From OMIW01 sp044235645 (lineage in GTDB: Bacteria; Bdellovibrionota_C; UBA2361; OMIW01): a DNA stretch of 64,000 nucleotides. The notes below the pieces were generated by a model that made no database searches, was not told the origin of the DNA, and worked only from the letters and a program-made list of their open reading frames with translations. Shown in pieces: positions 24,901 through 34,489 of this stretch (its first letter is position 1; every line of letters begins with the position of its first letter). The DNA lies in the NCBI GenBank assembly GCA_044235645.1, contig JBIIHQ010000005.1, positions 124,001 through 188,000 of the forward strand, read 5' to 3'. The position numbers were made by a program, and so were the translations under genes.

Positions 24901-25998
24901 GTGGTCGTTATTGCGATAGAGACAAGTTGTGATGAAACCGCCATAGCGGTTGTGCGTCTCGATAGGTCGAGTATCGATGTTACCAGGGATGCTTTGGGCG
25001 AGATTACTATTCTTGCTGAGCGAGTGTGGTCCCAGGTGGCTATCCATGAACAGTACGGGGGGGTCGTTCCTGAGATCGCGGCGCGAGAACATCTGCGAGT
25101 ATTGCCTCTTTTGCTCGATGAGGTGCTTACCGAGGCGGGGCTGACCGTCAAGGATCTCGATGGGATCGCGGTAACTCAGGGGCCAGGTCTCAAAGGGGCT
25201 CTTCTGATAGGATTTTCATTCGCAAAGGGGATGGCGGCGGCCACTGGTCTTCCCTTGGTGGGAGTAAATCATGTAGAAGGTCACCTCCTTTCGCCACTGA
25301 TCCACCGCTCAGCGCTTCGATTCCCATTCTTATCTCTCATTGCCTCTGGGGGGCACACCGAGTTGGTTGAGGCGGTCGCTCCGGGTGAATATCGACTTAT
25401 CTGTCGGACGATGGATGATGCTGCAGGGGAGGCGTTTGACAAAGCAGCGGCGCTCCTTGGGTTTCGGTATCCGGGAGGAGCTGCGCTTTCTCAAGCTGCC
25501 GAGCGCGTGGCTGAAAGCCGATATTCGCTTCCGCGGGTGATGCTTGAGCGTCCTGGGCTGAGTTTTTCCGGTCTTAAGACTGCGGTCGCGCTCTTGGTTC
25601 GTCGAGAGCTCGGTTCAGTGCGGGGGGATCGCGCGATTAAAGAGCTCGTAGATGATCGAATCATTTCGGAGCTCTCCTTCTCCATCGAGAAGACGATCGT
25701 GGAGGTGTTGGTACGAAAGACGATGGAGGCGCGTGCTGAGCGGGGCTTGGAGCAGGTCGCTGTCGCTGGAGGAGTAGCGGCGAACAGAGGACTCCGCGAT
25801 GAATTGCATCGGGCTCTGGGGGGAGGTGACACTCTTTTCTTCGCTGATAGACGCTACTGCTCAGATAATGCCGTGATGATCGGATTGGTGGGTGCGTGGC
25901 GATTAGCCGCAGGTGAGCGCTTAGCAGCGCGGTCCTCGGTGTGTAGTCGGTGGCCGATCGAACAGATGGTCCGACCGTCGTCACAACGGGGACATTAA
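24901..25998 (+). CDS. tsaD: tRNA N6-adenosine threonylcarbamoyltransferase
   Basis: TsaD/Gcp (Kae1 family), which transfers the threonylcarbamoyl group to A37 of ANN-reading tRNAs. IAIETSCDETA opens the ASKHA-type fold; VNHVEGHL carries the two iron-ligand histidines; SGGHTELV, GEAFDKAAALLG and VAGGVAANRGLR follow as expected. The C-terminal YCSDNAVMIGL supplies the last metal-ligand Asp. At 365 residues it is about 20 longer than usual, through the C-terminal tail. The start is GTG, with only weak ribosome-binding sequence. rsmA follows 76 bases downstream. Confidence 0.96.
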   Translation: MVVIAIETSCDETAIAVVRLDRSSIDVTRDALGEITILAERVWSQVAIHEQYGGVVPEIAAREHLRVLPLLLDEVLTEAGLTVKDLDGIAVTQGPGLKGALLIGFSFAKGMAAATGLPLVGVNHVEGHLLSPLIHRSALRFPFLSLIASGGHTELVEAVAPGEYRLICRTMDDAAGEAFDKAAALLGFRYPGGAALSQAAERVAESRYSLPRVMLERPGLSFSGLKTAVALLVRRELGSVRGDRAIKELVDDRIISELSFSIEKTIVEVLVRKTMEARAERGLEQVAVAGGVAANRGLRDELHRALGGGDTLFFADRRYCSDNAVMIGLVGAWRLAAGERLAARSSVCSRWPIEQMVRPSSQRGH

Positions 25999-26074
25999 TG
26001 GGATCTCTTGTGGTTGGCAAAGTGACAGAGCTCAGAGACAGCGCAAAGCGGGAGAATAAGAAGTAAGGGAGGAC

Positions 26075-26965
26075 ATGGTGGCAAAACAACATCAGCGGCG
26101 ACAGGGTGGTACGTCGTGGTCAAAGGGAGATCCGCGGGTTCGGGAAGTGGCACGCGAGTTACGCGATCGGCGGGTTGCGCCTCGGAAGGAGCGGGGGCAA
26201 AATTTTGTAGTCGATCCCTCAGTCGTCGAGGAGATAGTCACGTTCGGTAAACCCTCTCCCGAGGAGCATATTATTGAGATTGGACCAGGACTGGGGGCAC
26301 TGACTGCAAGACTTCAGGGGGGAGCGTCACTTACCCTCATCGAGATTGAGTCATCCTTTTGTCGAGCGCTTGAGCGCCGTTTCCCCGACGCTGAGATCAT
26401 TGAGGGAGATGTTCGCACGGTCGACATTGGCGCCCTTGAGGGAACCTACACCGTATTCGGAAATCTTCCGTATGTATTTTCCTCGGATATTATATTCCAT
26501 CTGATCGCAAGTATCCCGACGGTGTCCCGGGCAGTTTTGTTGCTCCAGCGTGAATTTGCAGAACGAGTTGCCGCAAGACCGGGCTCGCGAACCTACGGAG
26601 TGCTCAGTGTCATGGCGCAGCTCTGGAGTGATGTCACGCTCGGCCCCCGGATACCGGGTACCAGTTTTCATCCGACGACTCAGGTTGAATCGCAGGTACT
26701 GAGGCTCGATTTTTTCACGAAACCGCGTGTTGATGTTGGCGACCCGTTTTGGTTTCGTCGGATTGTGCAGGGTAGTTTCCATTCACGACGAAAAAAGCTG
26801 AGGAATAGCCTCAAAGCTGCATCGCTGGTACCGCCCGGGGTTATTGATGAATCGCTCGACCGCGCGGGAATCGATGGAGATCGGCGCGCCGAGACGCTGT
26901 CGATAGCGGAGTTCGCCGTCCTTGCCAATCATATACCGGCGCCTAGCTCAACGGGCTATCCTTGA
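26075..26965 (+). CDS. rsmA: 16S rRNA dimethyladenosine transferase
   Basis: RsmA/KsgA, which dimethylates the two adenines of the 3'-terminal 16S helix using SAM. It has KERGQNFVVDPSVVEEI, the SAM-binding IIEIGPGLGALT and the catalytic FGNLPYVFSS (NLPY motif). The C-terminal domain is visible through FHSRRKKLRNSL, the conserved substrate-binding segment. At 296 residues it has an extra basic N-terminus of about 40 residues compared with E. coli. AGGGAGG lies just before the ATG. It converges on ridA, 40 bases away. Confidence 0.96.
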   Translation: MVAKQHQRRQGGTSWSKGDPRVREVARELRDRRVAPRKERGQNFVVDPSVVEEIVTFGKPSPEEHIIEIGPGLGALTARLQGGASLTLIEIESSFCRALERRFPDAEIIEGDVRTVDIGALEGTYTVFGNLPYVFSSDIIFHLIASIPTVSRAVLLLQREFAERVAARPGSRTYGVLSVMAQLWSDVTLGPRIPGTSFHPTTQVESQVLRLDFFTKPRVDVGDPFWFRRIVQGSFHSRRKKLRNSLKAASLVPPGVIDESLDRAGIDGDRRAETLSIAEFAVLANHIPAPSSTGYP

Positions 26966-27005
26966 AATAATCCCAAGATTCTTACGACAAATCGACCTCG
27001 ACCCG

Positions 27006-27389
27006 CTATACCTTCGCAACGGCTACCATCTCAATCTCGACACACGCGCCCTTGGGCAGCGCTGCAACCTGAATCGTTGAACGTGCCGGTCGAGCTGCAC
27101 CCAGAGCACTCGCATACCGTTCGTTGACAACTCCAAAATCGCCTAAATCTGTTAAAAAAATTGTCGATTTGACGACATCAGCGAAGGTGCACCCCGCAGC
27201 GCTCAGAACTGCTGCCAGATTCGCTAACACCTGATCGGTCTGCGAAATAATATCGCTTCCGACGAGCGCCCCCGTCTCCGGAGAAAGGCCGATTTGCCCA
27301 CTCGTGAAGAGAAATCCTCCCGCAGAAACTGCCGCTGAATAGGGACCAACTGGTTGAGGAGCGTTGGGGACGTCGACGAGGTATTTCAT
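27006..27389 (-). CDS. ridA: RidA family deaminase (reactive intermediate/imine deaminase)
   Basis: A 127-residue RidA/YjgF protein, which hydrolyses enamine/imine products of PLP enzymes such as threonine dehydratase (one is encoded at 14.9-16.1 kb). Family segments: NAPQPVGPYSAAVSAGGFLF, TSGQIGLSPETGAL, and the catalytic Arg in PARSTIQVAALPKGACVEIE. Length is typical. A good promoter lies about 35 bases upstream. The gene is on its own, converging on rsmA. Confidence 0.95.
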   Translation of the reverse strand: MKYLVDVPNAPQPVGPYSAAVSAGGFLFTSGQIGLSPETGALVGSDIISQTDQVLANLAAVLSAAGCTFADVVKSTIFLTDLGDFGVVNERYASALGAARPARSTIQVAALPKGACVEIEMVAVAKV

Positions 27390-27775
27390 GGTGACCTGAA
27401 TCGAGAGGGGAGTAAATAAAGCGAAGCCTATCGGGCAATTCGGGGTAAGTCAACGCGAATTATAATCGTTGGCTGAGGGGGGAATGTGGGTTGAAGCTGC
27501 TTTACTCGATGTGAGAACGTACTCGGTGTTTTCGGCACTCTGCGACATAAACCTCAGCTATTTCGGAAATTAATCCCACCGAAAGAGCAGAATGTGCGGG
27601 GTGCCTTCTCAAGGCAAGGACTTTTGGTGCGAGACGCAGAGATCCACACTCCTTGTGAGATGATACTGGAGAGGGTAGCATCCGACTCTCCGCGTCGCTC
27701 GACTGACGCTTCGAATCGTTAAGCTAGTCTTTTCTCTTTCCATTCGAAATCAGCCATTTCAACGGATGAAACGCT
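27390..27775. other. Intergenic region, 386 bp
   Basis: Divergent region between ridA and tex. It holds the ridA promoter (27425-27453). Toward tex the sequence is pyrimidine-rich around 27730 and no strong ribosome-binding site precedes the tex ATG. No gene seen. Confidence 0.45.
27425..27453 (-). promoter_or_regulatory. Promoter for ridA
   Basis: Minus-strand TTGACT (27453-27448) and TAGGCT (27430-27425) with a 17-base spacer, giving a leader of about 30 nt. Confidence 0.5.
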
Positions 27776-30127
27776 ATGAATTTTGATCAGTGGTTTGCGA
27801 ATCAGCATCCTCAGATTCCTCTCGCCGGTGCCCGTGCGGCGATTTTGTTGGCCGAGCAGGGAGGAACGATACCGTTCATCGCGCGTTATCGAAAAGAGCA
27901 GACGGGTAATCTCGATGAGGTGGCGATTGAACAGTCGATCCAGGCGCAGACTCGGTGGAAGGAGATAGGGGAGCGTAAGGCTTTCATCCTGGGAGAGATC
28001 GAGGCGCAGGGAAAACTAACAGACCCGCTTCGGGAGCTTATTTCTGGCACTTACGACCTCTCTGCTCTTGAGGATCTGTATCTTCCCTACAAGCGAAAGA
28101 AGAAGACAAAGGCGACCATTGCAAAGGAAGCGGGTCTTGAACCGTTGGCGGATTGGTTGTGGCGTTGTGGGCACGAGGCGGGTTTCAGTGGCGGAGCTAC
28201 ACCTGATCAGAAAGCGAAGGAATTTATTAATGCGGAGGCGAAGGTTGATACCGAGACGGCGGCGCTTGAGGGCGCTCACGCCATTCTTGTCGAACGGCTT
28301 TCCGAGACGCAGGAACTTCGCCAGTTCGTTCGTCGGGAGATCTTCGAGAGGGGGATTATCTCATCTTCGAAGGGAGATAAGGCGAAAGAGCCGAGTAAAT
28401 TCGATAGATACTTCGATTATCACGAGCCGGTTGCATCATTGAGGAAGGGGGAGAACTCGCATCGGTATCTCGCGCTGCGTCGCGGTGAAGCCGAGGGTGA
28501 GTTGCAGGTTCGAATTGGGGGGGGAGCTGATTCGGAGAGCTTCGATCAACGGCTTCTCGCCCGGTTCGAAGAGGTGGCCTGCGAGGTTCCCCGCGATCCG
28601 TGTGCGCCTCTCCTTAAAAAAGCTGCCAGATTTGCCCTTAAATACCATGTTTTCCTCTCGATAGAGGCAGAGGTTCATTCAGTCCTCAAGGAGGTCGCTG
28701 ATGAAGCAGCTATCACGGTTTTTGCCGATAATGTGAGGACGGTGTTGCTCAGTTCGCCGTTTGGTGCGCGAACGGTGCTCGGGGTTGATCCGGGGCTCCG
28801 AACAGGATGCAAGCTTGCCCTCGTTGACAAGGCGGGCAGCTATGTGGCGAGCGCGGTGGTCCACACCCTTGGTGACGGCGATCGGGCGAAAGCAAAAGGT
28901 TTGCTCAAAGAGCTTTCGGAGAAGGCGGGACTTCAAGCGATCGCGGTCGGTAACGGAACAGGTGGGCGAGAGGCGGAGGAGTATTTTCGTCGTTTGGTAA
29001 AAGAGCTAGGGCTCTCGCTGCCGGTTACCTTGGTGAGCGAAGCGGGGGCGAGCGTCTACAGCGCAAGTGAGGTCGCGCGACGCGAGTTCCCTGATCTTGA
29101 TCTTACCGTCAGAGGAGCTATCTCGATAGCCCGACGTTTCCAGGATCCTCTCGCGGAGCTGGTCAAGGTTGATCCTAAGAGCATCGGGGTCGGTCAGTAT
29201 CAGCACGATGTGAATCAGCAGTCGCTCAAGCAGTCGCTTGAGCGGGTGGTAGAGTCATGCGTGAACGGGGTGGGAGTGAATCTGAATACGGCGTCGGAAT
29301 ACCTCCTCTCATTCGTATCGGGGATTGGGCCAGCGCTTGCAAAAGCGATTGTTGACTACCGGGCTCAGCGGGGACTTTTTTCCTCGCGGCAGCAGCTTCT
29401 CGATGTGCCACGATTTGGTGCGAAGGCATTCGAGCAGGCGGCGGGATTTTTGCGGGTGCTTGATGGCTCTCATCCGCTCGATGCCACGGGCGTACATCCA
29501 GAGCGGTATGGAGTTTTGGAGGAATACGCCACCGAGCGCGGGGTTGAGGTATCATCATTCCTCGGTGCAGGGGTTGCAGCGGTGCGTGCCGACCGAGCCC
29601 TCAAGATTCGGTTGGGAGAGTTCACCTTTGCTGATGTGGTAGGTGAGCTCGAAAAACCGGGGAGAGATCCACGGGATCCATTCGTCACGATGGAGTTTCG
29701 AGAGGGAATATCAGAGATGAGCGACCTGTCGGTCGGAATGGTATGTCCTGGAATAGTAACGAATGTCACCAATTTCGGGGCTTTCGTTGATATCGGTGTG
29801 CATCAAGATGGCCTCGTTCATATTTCCCAGCTGAGCGATACCTTTGTGAAAGATCCCCGTGATGTGGTGAGTGCGGGCCAGCGGGTGACGGTTCGTGTTC
29901 TCGAAGTGAATAGCGACAAAAAGCAGATTGCCCTTACGATGAAGTCGTCGCAGGAGAGCATTGCGTCAGTTCGACCCTCTGCACACCCGGGGCGAGGAAG
30001 CGAGGGGGTGCGGGGATTCGGTGGTGGTGCACGCGTTCAATCGGAAAGTCGAGGGAAAGGAGCCCGGGTTGAAGAGCAGGTGCGGGTCGCCAACACGCCG
30101 TTCGCAGCGTTGCTCGGGCGGAAGTAG
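27776..30127 (+). CDS. tex: Tex-family RNA-binding transcription accessory protein
   Basis: A 783-residue Tex protein (bacterial relative of Spt6) that binds nucleic acid and influences transcription. Domain order: N-terminal helical region with PFIARYRKEQTGNLDE and LEDLYLPYKRKKKTKA, a YqgF-like domain (VLGVDPGLRTGCKLALVD), a helix-hairpin-helix region (VNLNTASEYLLSFVSGIGPALA) and a C-terminal S1 domain (GIVTNVTNFGAFVDIGVHQD). It ends in a Gly/Arg-rich tail of about 60 residues, typical of family members. An eight-G run at 28517-28524 is in frame. Confidence 0.96.
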   Translation: MNFDQWFANQHPQIPLAGARAAILLAEQGGTIPFIARYRKEQTGNLDEVAIEQSIQAQTRWKEIGERKAFILGEIEAQGKLTDPLRELISGTYDLSALEDLYLPYKRKKKTKATIAKEAGLEPLADWLWRCGHEAGFSGGATPDQKAKEFINAEAKVDTETAALEGAHAILVERLSETQELRQFVRREIFERGIISSSKGDKAKEPSKFDRYFDYHEPVASLRKGENSHRYLALRRGEAEGELQVRIGGGADSESFDQRLLARFEEVACEVPRDPCAPLLKKAARFALKYHVFLSIEAEVHSVLKEVADEAAITVFADNVRTVLLSSPFGARTVLGVDPGLRTGCKLALVDKAGSYVASAVVHTLGDGDRAKAKGLLKELSEKAGLQAIAVGNGTGGREAEEYFRRLVKELGLSLPVTLVSEAGASVYSASEVARREFPDLDLTVRGAISIARRFQDPLAELVKVDPKSIGVGQYQHDVNQQSLKQSLERVVESCVNGVGVNLNTASEYLLSFVSGIGPALAKAIVDYRAQRGLFSSRQQLLDVPRFGAKAFEQAAGFLRVLDGSHPLDATGVHPERYGVLEEYATERGVEVSSFLGAGVAAVRADRALKIRLGEFTFADVVGELEKPGRDPRDPFVTMEFREGISEMSDLSVGMVCPGIVTNVTNFGAFVDIGVHQDGLVHISQLSDTFVKDPRDVVSAGQRVTVRVLEVNSDKKQIALTMKSSQESIASVRPSAHPGRGSEGVRGFGGGARVQSESRGKGARVEEQVRVANTPFAALLGRK

Positions 30128-30150
30128 GCGCTGAAATTGGAGGGGACGGA

Positions 30151-31404
30151 ATGAACACACGGAGCGTTCATGAGTCATCAGTGGTCGGAGCTGCATGGGC
30201 AACCACTATTGTTGCTGCGCTTGGCTACCTTGTTGATGTCTACGACCTGGTGCTCTTTAGTGTCGTGAGGGTCCCGAGCCTTGCCACGCTTGGACTTACC
30301 CCCGCGGAGATTCAGTCTACGGGGGTCCTCCTTCTTAATATCCAGATGGCAGGAATGTTACTCGGGGGGATTCTGTGGGGGCTCCTGGGTGATAAGTGTG
30401 GACGGTGTGCGGTTCTGTTTGGTTCTATTGCCTGTTACTCGTTGGCAAATATCGCGAATGCGTTTGTCTGGAATGTCACGAGCTATGCAATCATCCGATT
30501 TGTCGCTGGAGTAGGCTTGGCGGGGGAGTTGGGAGCCGGAACCACGCTCGCGGTTGAGTTGCTCCCCGCACGCTTGCGCGGATACGCGACAACAATCATA
30601 GCGACGGTGGGTGTACTCGGAGCGATCCTTGCCTCCGTGGTCGCCGGTATCGTTGACTGGCGATGGTCGTACGGTATTGGAGGTCTATTGGGACTGCTTT
30701 TGTTAATGGCCCGGGTGAGTACTCACGAATCAGCACTAATTCTCGGAGTGAATAAAGCTGAGCGACAGATCGGAGCCGTTATTCGATTGCTCATCAAGCC
30801 AGAACGCTTGTGTCGGGTTCTTGCCTGTGTCGTTGTGGGTGTGCCGATATGGTTCGCAATAGGCGTGCTTATTACTTTTGCGCCTGAATTGGGGCAAGAG
30901 ATTTTTGGAGGGGCGCCCAGTGCTCGTTATGCAGTTTTGGCCGCCTATTCAGGGCTCTTCGCAGGCGACATGATCTCCGGATTGATGAGTCAGATCATGC
31001 GAAGCCGAAAGAGGGTTATCTTTCTTTTTGTTACCGTGGGTTTTCTTCTCTCAGGAGGGTACCTGTGGCTCAGCAATAGCGATCAGACCCTGTACGGCTG
31101 GGCGTTCGGGGTGGGATTTTCCATGGGATATTGGGCCGTTTTGGTGACAACCTCGGCAGAGCAATTTGGTACGAATGTTCGGGCAACGGTGGCGACGGCG
31201 GTTCCTAATCTCATTCGGGGCGCTATCATTCCTTTGAGCCTGGCTGTTCTCGCCTTGAAGCCATATTTTGCCGAAAAACCTCTCGTTTGGAGCAGCTCTT
31301 TCGTTGGTATCGGTTGTTTTGTGTTCGCCTTAGGGGGGTTATGGTGGCTTCGCGAGAGCTTTGGGGCAGATCTTGATTATGTCGAGAGGGATGATAGGTG
31401 TTAA
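30151..31404 (+). CDS. MFS transporter (sugar-porter / metabolite:H+ symporter type)
   Basis: A 417-residue membrane protein with about 12 hydrophobic helices. The loop between helices 2 and 3 reads GLLGDKCGRCAVL, the major-facilitator GxxxDrxGRr motif. Helix 4 and its loop (RFVAGVGLAGELGAGTTLAVELLP) match the SHS/SP-type signature R-x-x-x-G-x-G-x-x-G-E. The substrate is unknown. It starts 23 bases after tex, with GGAGGGGA upstream, and may be cotranscribed with it. Confidence 0.9.
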   Translation: MNTRSVHESSVVGAAWATTIVAALGYLVDVYDLVLFSVVRVPSLATLGLTPAEIQSTGVLLLNIQMAGMLLGGILWGLLGDKCGRCAVLFGSIACYSLANIANAFVWNVTSYAIIRFVAGVGLAGELGAGTTLAVELLPARLRGYATTIIATVGVLGAILASVVAGIVDWRWSYGIGGLLGLLLLMARVSTHESALILGVNKAERQIGAVIRLLIKPERLCRVLACVVVGVPIWFAIGVLITFAPELGQEIFGGAPSARYAVLAAYSGLFAGDMISGLMSQIMRSRKRVIFLFVTVGFLLSGGYLWLSNSDQTLYGWAFGVGFSMGYWAVLVTTSAEQFGTNVRATVATAVPNLIRGAIIPLSLAVLALKPYFAEKPLVWSSSFVGIGCFVFALGGLWWLRESFGADLDYVERDDRC

Positions 31405-31463
31405 GAAGAGGGATTCGTCAAACTGCGGCTCCAGGCCAGTTCGGTAACCAGAGCAGTCCCGTT

Positions 31464-32219
31464 TCAATCGGGCTCGTTCCGCTGTTGATACTCGGCAGAC
31501 CATCTCGTACGTTGGGCATCGATCTGCTGGAGGAGTATCTGGAGGTGTAAGGTTAACCAATCGATGGTCTTGGTTAAATTGTATAAGGGTATTTCGATGG
31601 TGGTGGCTGTCGTTATTCCTGCGCCGGAGGAAACTTCAAGAGAACTGCTGAGGAGTTCAAGGGCTTGGATAGTTGCTGCAGCCGAATTTTGCTCGAGTAG
31701 TGAGGGAATCTCTCTCACAAGGGGGGCAAGAGCCTCACGGATCTGCACGAGCATGAAGTAGTGCATTATCTTAGTTGTTGTCGCGGAGCATAGTACCATC
31801 GGGGGATAGCGACGATCGGTATCTGTCAGGTGGTCGTCGAGAAAAGAATAAATTTCGGAGAGCTCGTCAAACGCATCACCAAGATAGTAATTTGCCTCGC
31901 GGAGGCGCCGACGAGAGATAAGCCATGAAAGCGTTCCCAGTAGACTGAGTATGGATAGTGCTCCGATAAGGACGATACGAATTTCCTCCGAGGAAAACCC
32001 ATCCCTTACAACGACCCCAGCTGAGGGCGCGAAAAGGGCGAAGAGGGATAGCACGAGGACAAGACTCGCGAGAAACCCCACTAACGGAATTCCTAAGACG
32101 ATGGCCTCGTTCCCATGAATCTGGGCGAGGGGTGATTGACTGCTTAAGTCACAGGGGGCTTCACAAAGCTCCGAAAGCTCTCCGAGAAACCGGCCCCGCT
32201 TCTCTTTTTCTTCGTTCAT
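31464..32219 (-). CDS. Unrecognised membrane protein
   Basis: A 251-residue protein with two transmembrane helices (about residues 43-66 and 83-103) separated by a short, probably periplasmic loop, and a larger helical C-terminal part in the cytosol. The C-terminal region (SEIYSFLDDHLTDTDRRYPP, then LLEQNSAAATIQALELLSSS) has no family I know. No signal peptide. It converges on the MFS gene. Confidence 0.7.
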   Translation of the reverse strand: MNEEKEKRGRFLGELSELCEAPCDLSSQSPLAQIHGNEAIVLGIPLVGFLASLVLVLSLFALFAPSAGVVVRDGFSSEEIRIVLIGALSILSLLGTLSWLISRRRLREANYYLGDAFDELSEIYSFLDDHLTDTDRRYPPMVLCSATTTKIMHYFMLVQIREALAPLVREIPSLLEQNSAAATIQALELLSSSLEVSSGAGITTATTIEIPLYNLTKTIDWLTLHLQILLQQIDAQRTRWSAEYQQRNEPD

Positions 32220-32490
32220 AGGAGAACTGGCGAAGATGGATGGAATGCGTGGGTGCTTGTTCGCTTTAAATAATTCGGACAGTTCGATAATCTATCCCAG
32301 TTGGTCGGACGAGCTGGGGTAGAACTTGAGGTATTTGGGCATATTCGACGACTGAAGGCAAACGTGACCTTCCATGGCTAAGTTTGGAGCTTTTGGGGGT
32401 GGCCTGAGCCTGATAATCGGTAGCTCGGCTTAGGGGTTGGAAGTCTATCAAAGATATGTTCGAGCGTAGTAGGGGATGAGGAGAGGGATG

Positions 32491-34404
32491 ATGAGCACAA
32501 AAGAGTCGGGCTCCTTCCGTTTTAAGGGGAGAATAGAGGGCATTGTCATAGTCTTAAGTGCTCTTCTTATCGTTGTGACGCTCAGTAAAATTGAATTCTT
32601 TTCCCGCGGGGAGGGACGGGAGGCCCTCAATGCTCAGGGAGTCCTCTGGGGCAACTGGTTACTCGTTCGGGGATACGGAGGAGCCATCGCCAGCAAGCCA
32701 CCCCTCCTCCACTGGTTAATTGCGACTGCGAGTCTCCCATTCGGAATTGTTACCGAATTATCTGCTCGAATACCTTCGTTCGTTGCGGCGGTGTGGGCGG
32801 TGTGGTTTTTCGTTAAATCAGTCCCCGAATCGCGAAGGTTGGCGGTTTTTCTCGTCCTCGCCTCTGCTTTCGAATGGGTTCGAGCTTCGCTGTCATGCCG
32901 GGTTGATATGGTGCATGCGGCGACTTTAGCCGTTGCCCTCATGATGTGGCCAGCTTTCCACAGCAAGCGGTCGGTCTCATCCCTGCTGTGGGGAGGCGGA
33001 TTGGTGGCGGCGTCAACACTGACCAAGGGCCCCGTCGCCTTGGTCCTTCCGGCGATTGTTTTTGTGCTTTGGTTTTTAATATCAGAGCGCGAGCAGGGGG
33101 GGACTCTGCGTGATTTTATGTTTCGCTCATTTATCTGGTTTGGGGTGGCGGGGGGGATCGCCTCGCTGTGGTATTTTGCAGCGATCTTTTCAGGAGGAGG
33201 GGCCTTCACCGATACGGTATGGCGGGAGAACATTGAGCGATTTGCGGGTAGTGCAGACTCAGTCCCCCATCAGCATGGGATGGTATATCTGGGCGGAACC
33301 CTTTTGGCTGGATTGCTTCCATGGACCATTTTGGTGCCTCTGGCGTCAGTACCGTGGGTTAAGGCAGGAGTCGAGGAGTTGCGAGGGTGGTTCGCCGCGA
33401 AAAGCCGAGGTCGGGGAATCAGGTGCTATTGCAGGCAGTTAGCGGAGGCGGTCAAGTCTCGTTTTGTTGGATTGCCACCGATTGATCAATATGCCCTTTT
33501 GGTTGGGCTCGTCGTGCTTTTCTTTTACTCGGTCCCCGGCAGTAAGCGGGGGGTGTACCTCCTCGTTGGGTACCCGTTCTACGCAATTCTCCTCGGGCGG
33601 ATTGTCGAGTGGCTGTGCGCGCGGGGCCGTAGCGTCGTTTTTGAGAAGTTTCTCTCCGGGGTGCTTCTGGGTCTTGCAATAATTGTAATCGTTGGTTCGA
33701 TTCTGAGTTTTGTGCTCCTCAATCTGGCGGGAGCGCTGCCCTTTATCCCGTTGGTGGGAGCGGGCTCCGCAGTGGGTATGTCGCCTTGGCTTCGGCGGGG
33801 TCTGTCATTGATGATTGAGATGGGAATTGGCGCTGACCCGTTGCTGGGCATTCTCCCTCTCCTGCTGGGCCTGGCTATCGGATTTTGGACGTGGCGAATT
33901 GCGAGGAGGTCAGAGGTATTACGTCGGTCACCGTCGCCCGAAGGTGGAAGGGAAGGAGATATTACCTCTGTGGTTCGAGAGGTTACCTGTGAGCCGGTTA
34001 TTGTTTATCAGCGGGGTTTAGCTCGGTGTCTGATGTGTTCGGTCGCTATTATTCTGATTATTCAGGCTAATATCCAAATTCCGATATCACGATTGTGGTC
34101 CGAGCGGCTGATTGCGGAGGGAATCAAAGCGGTAGTTCCCCCGGATGCTCCCCTTGTCTCTTGGCACCGAGAGTTTTATGGGGCAAGCTTATATGCGCGC
34201 CGGACGATAGGAATCGCGGAGCCGCTTCCTCGCCAGGGGGAGTTTTGTCTGCTTAGGGCCGCCGATCTTGAAGAGTTGAGAAATCGACTCCCTCCCCCCC
34301 TGCAGCCGGTCTCTCTTACCCAGATAATACGTGGATTTGGAGGTCGAGACACGGTTCTCATCGTTAAGATTCAGTCGCCAGGAGCAGGTCTGGGAGCGGT
34401 TTAG
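32491..34404 (+). CDS. ArnT/PMT-like glycosyltransferase (GT39/GT83 type)
   Basis: A polytopic membrane protein of about 637 residues with around 12 helices. The N-terminal loop reads FFSRGEGREALNAQG, then GNWLLVRGYGG and KPPLLHWL. This is the ArnT/PMT arrangement in which an acidic residue in loop 1 is catalytic and the KPPL motif follows. Such enzymes transfer a sugar from a polyprenyl-phosphate donor to lipid A, protein or another acceptor outside the cytoplasmic membrane. The acceptor is unknown. Of three in-frame ATGs (32476, 32488, 32491), only the last is well spaced from the GAGGAG at 32478-32483. Confidence 0.87.
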   Translation: MSTKESGSFRFKGRIEGIVIVLSALLIVVTLSKIEFFSRGEGREALNAQGVLWGNWLLVRGYGGAIASKPPLLHWLIATASLPFGIVTELSARIPSFVAAVWAVWFFVKSVPESRRLAVFLVLASAFEWVRASLSCRVDMVHAATLAVALMMWPAFHSKRSVSSLLWGGGLVAASTLTKGPVALVLPAIVFVLWFLISEREQGGTLRDFMFRSFIWFGVAGGIASLWYFAAIFSGGGAFTDTVWRENIERFAGSADSVPHQHGMVYLGGTLLAGLLPWTILVPLASVPWVKAGVEELRGWFAAKSRGRGIRCYCRQLAEAVKSRFVGLPPIDQYALLVGLVVLFFYSVPGSKRGVYLLVGYPFYAILLGRIVEWLCARGRSVVFEKFLSGVLLGLAIIVIVGSILSFVLLNLAGALPFIPLVGAGSAVGMSPWLRRGLSLMIEMGIGADPLLGILPLLLGLAIGFWTWRIARRSEVLRRSPSPEGGREGDITSVVREVTCEPVIVYQRGLARCLMCSVAIILIIQANIQIPISRLWSERLIAEGIKAVVPPDAPLVSWHREFYGASLYARRTIGIAEPLPRQGEFCLLRAADLEELRNRLPPPLQPVSLTQIIRGFGGRDTVLIVKIQSPGAGLGAV

Positions 34405-34489
34405 GCGCGGGCGATAGCAGGACGCGAGCGACGGGTGAGAACGTCCGTGCGGCGCGAATTTTATCTTAATCAAAAAGGGCGAAAGACGT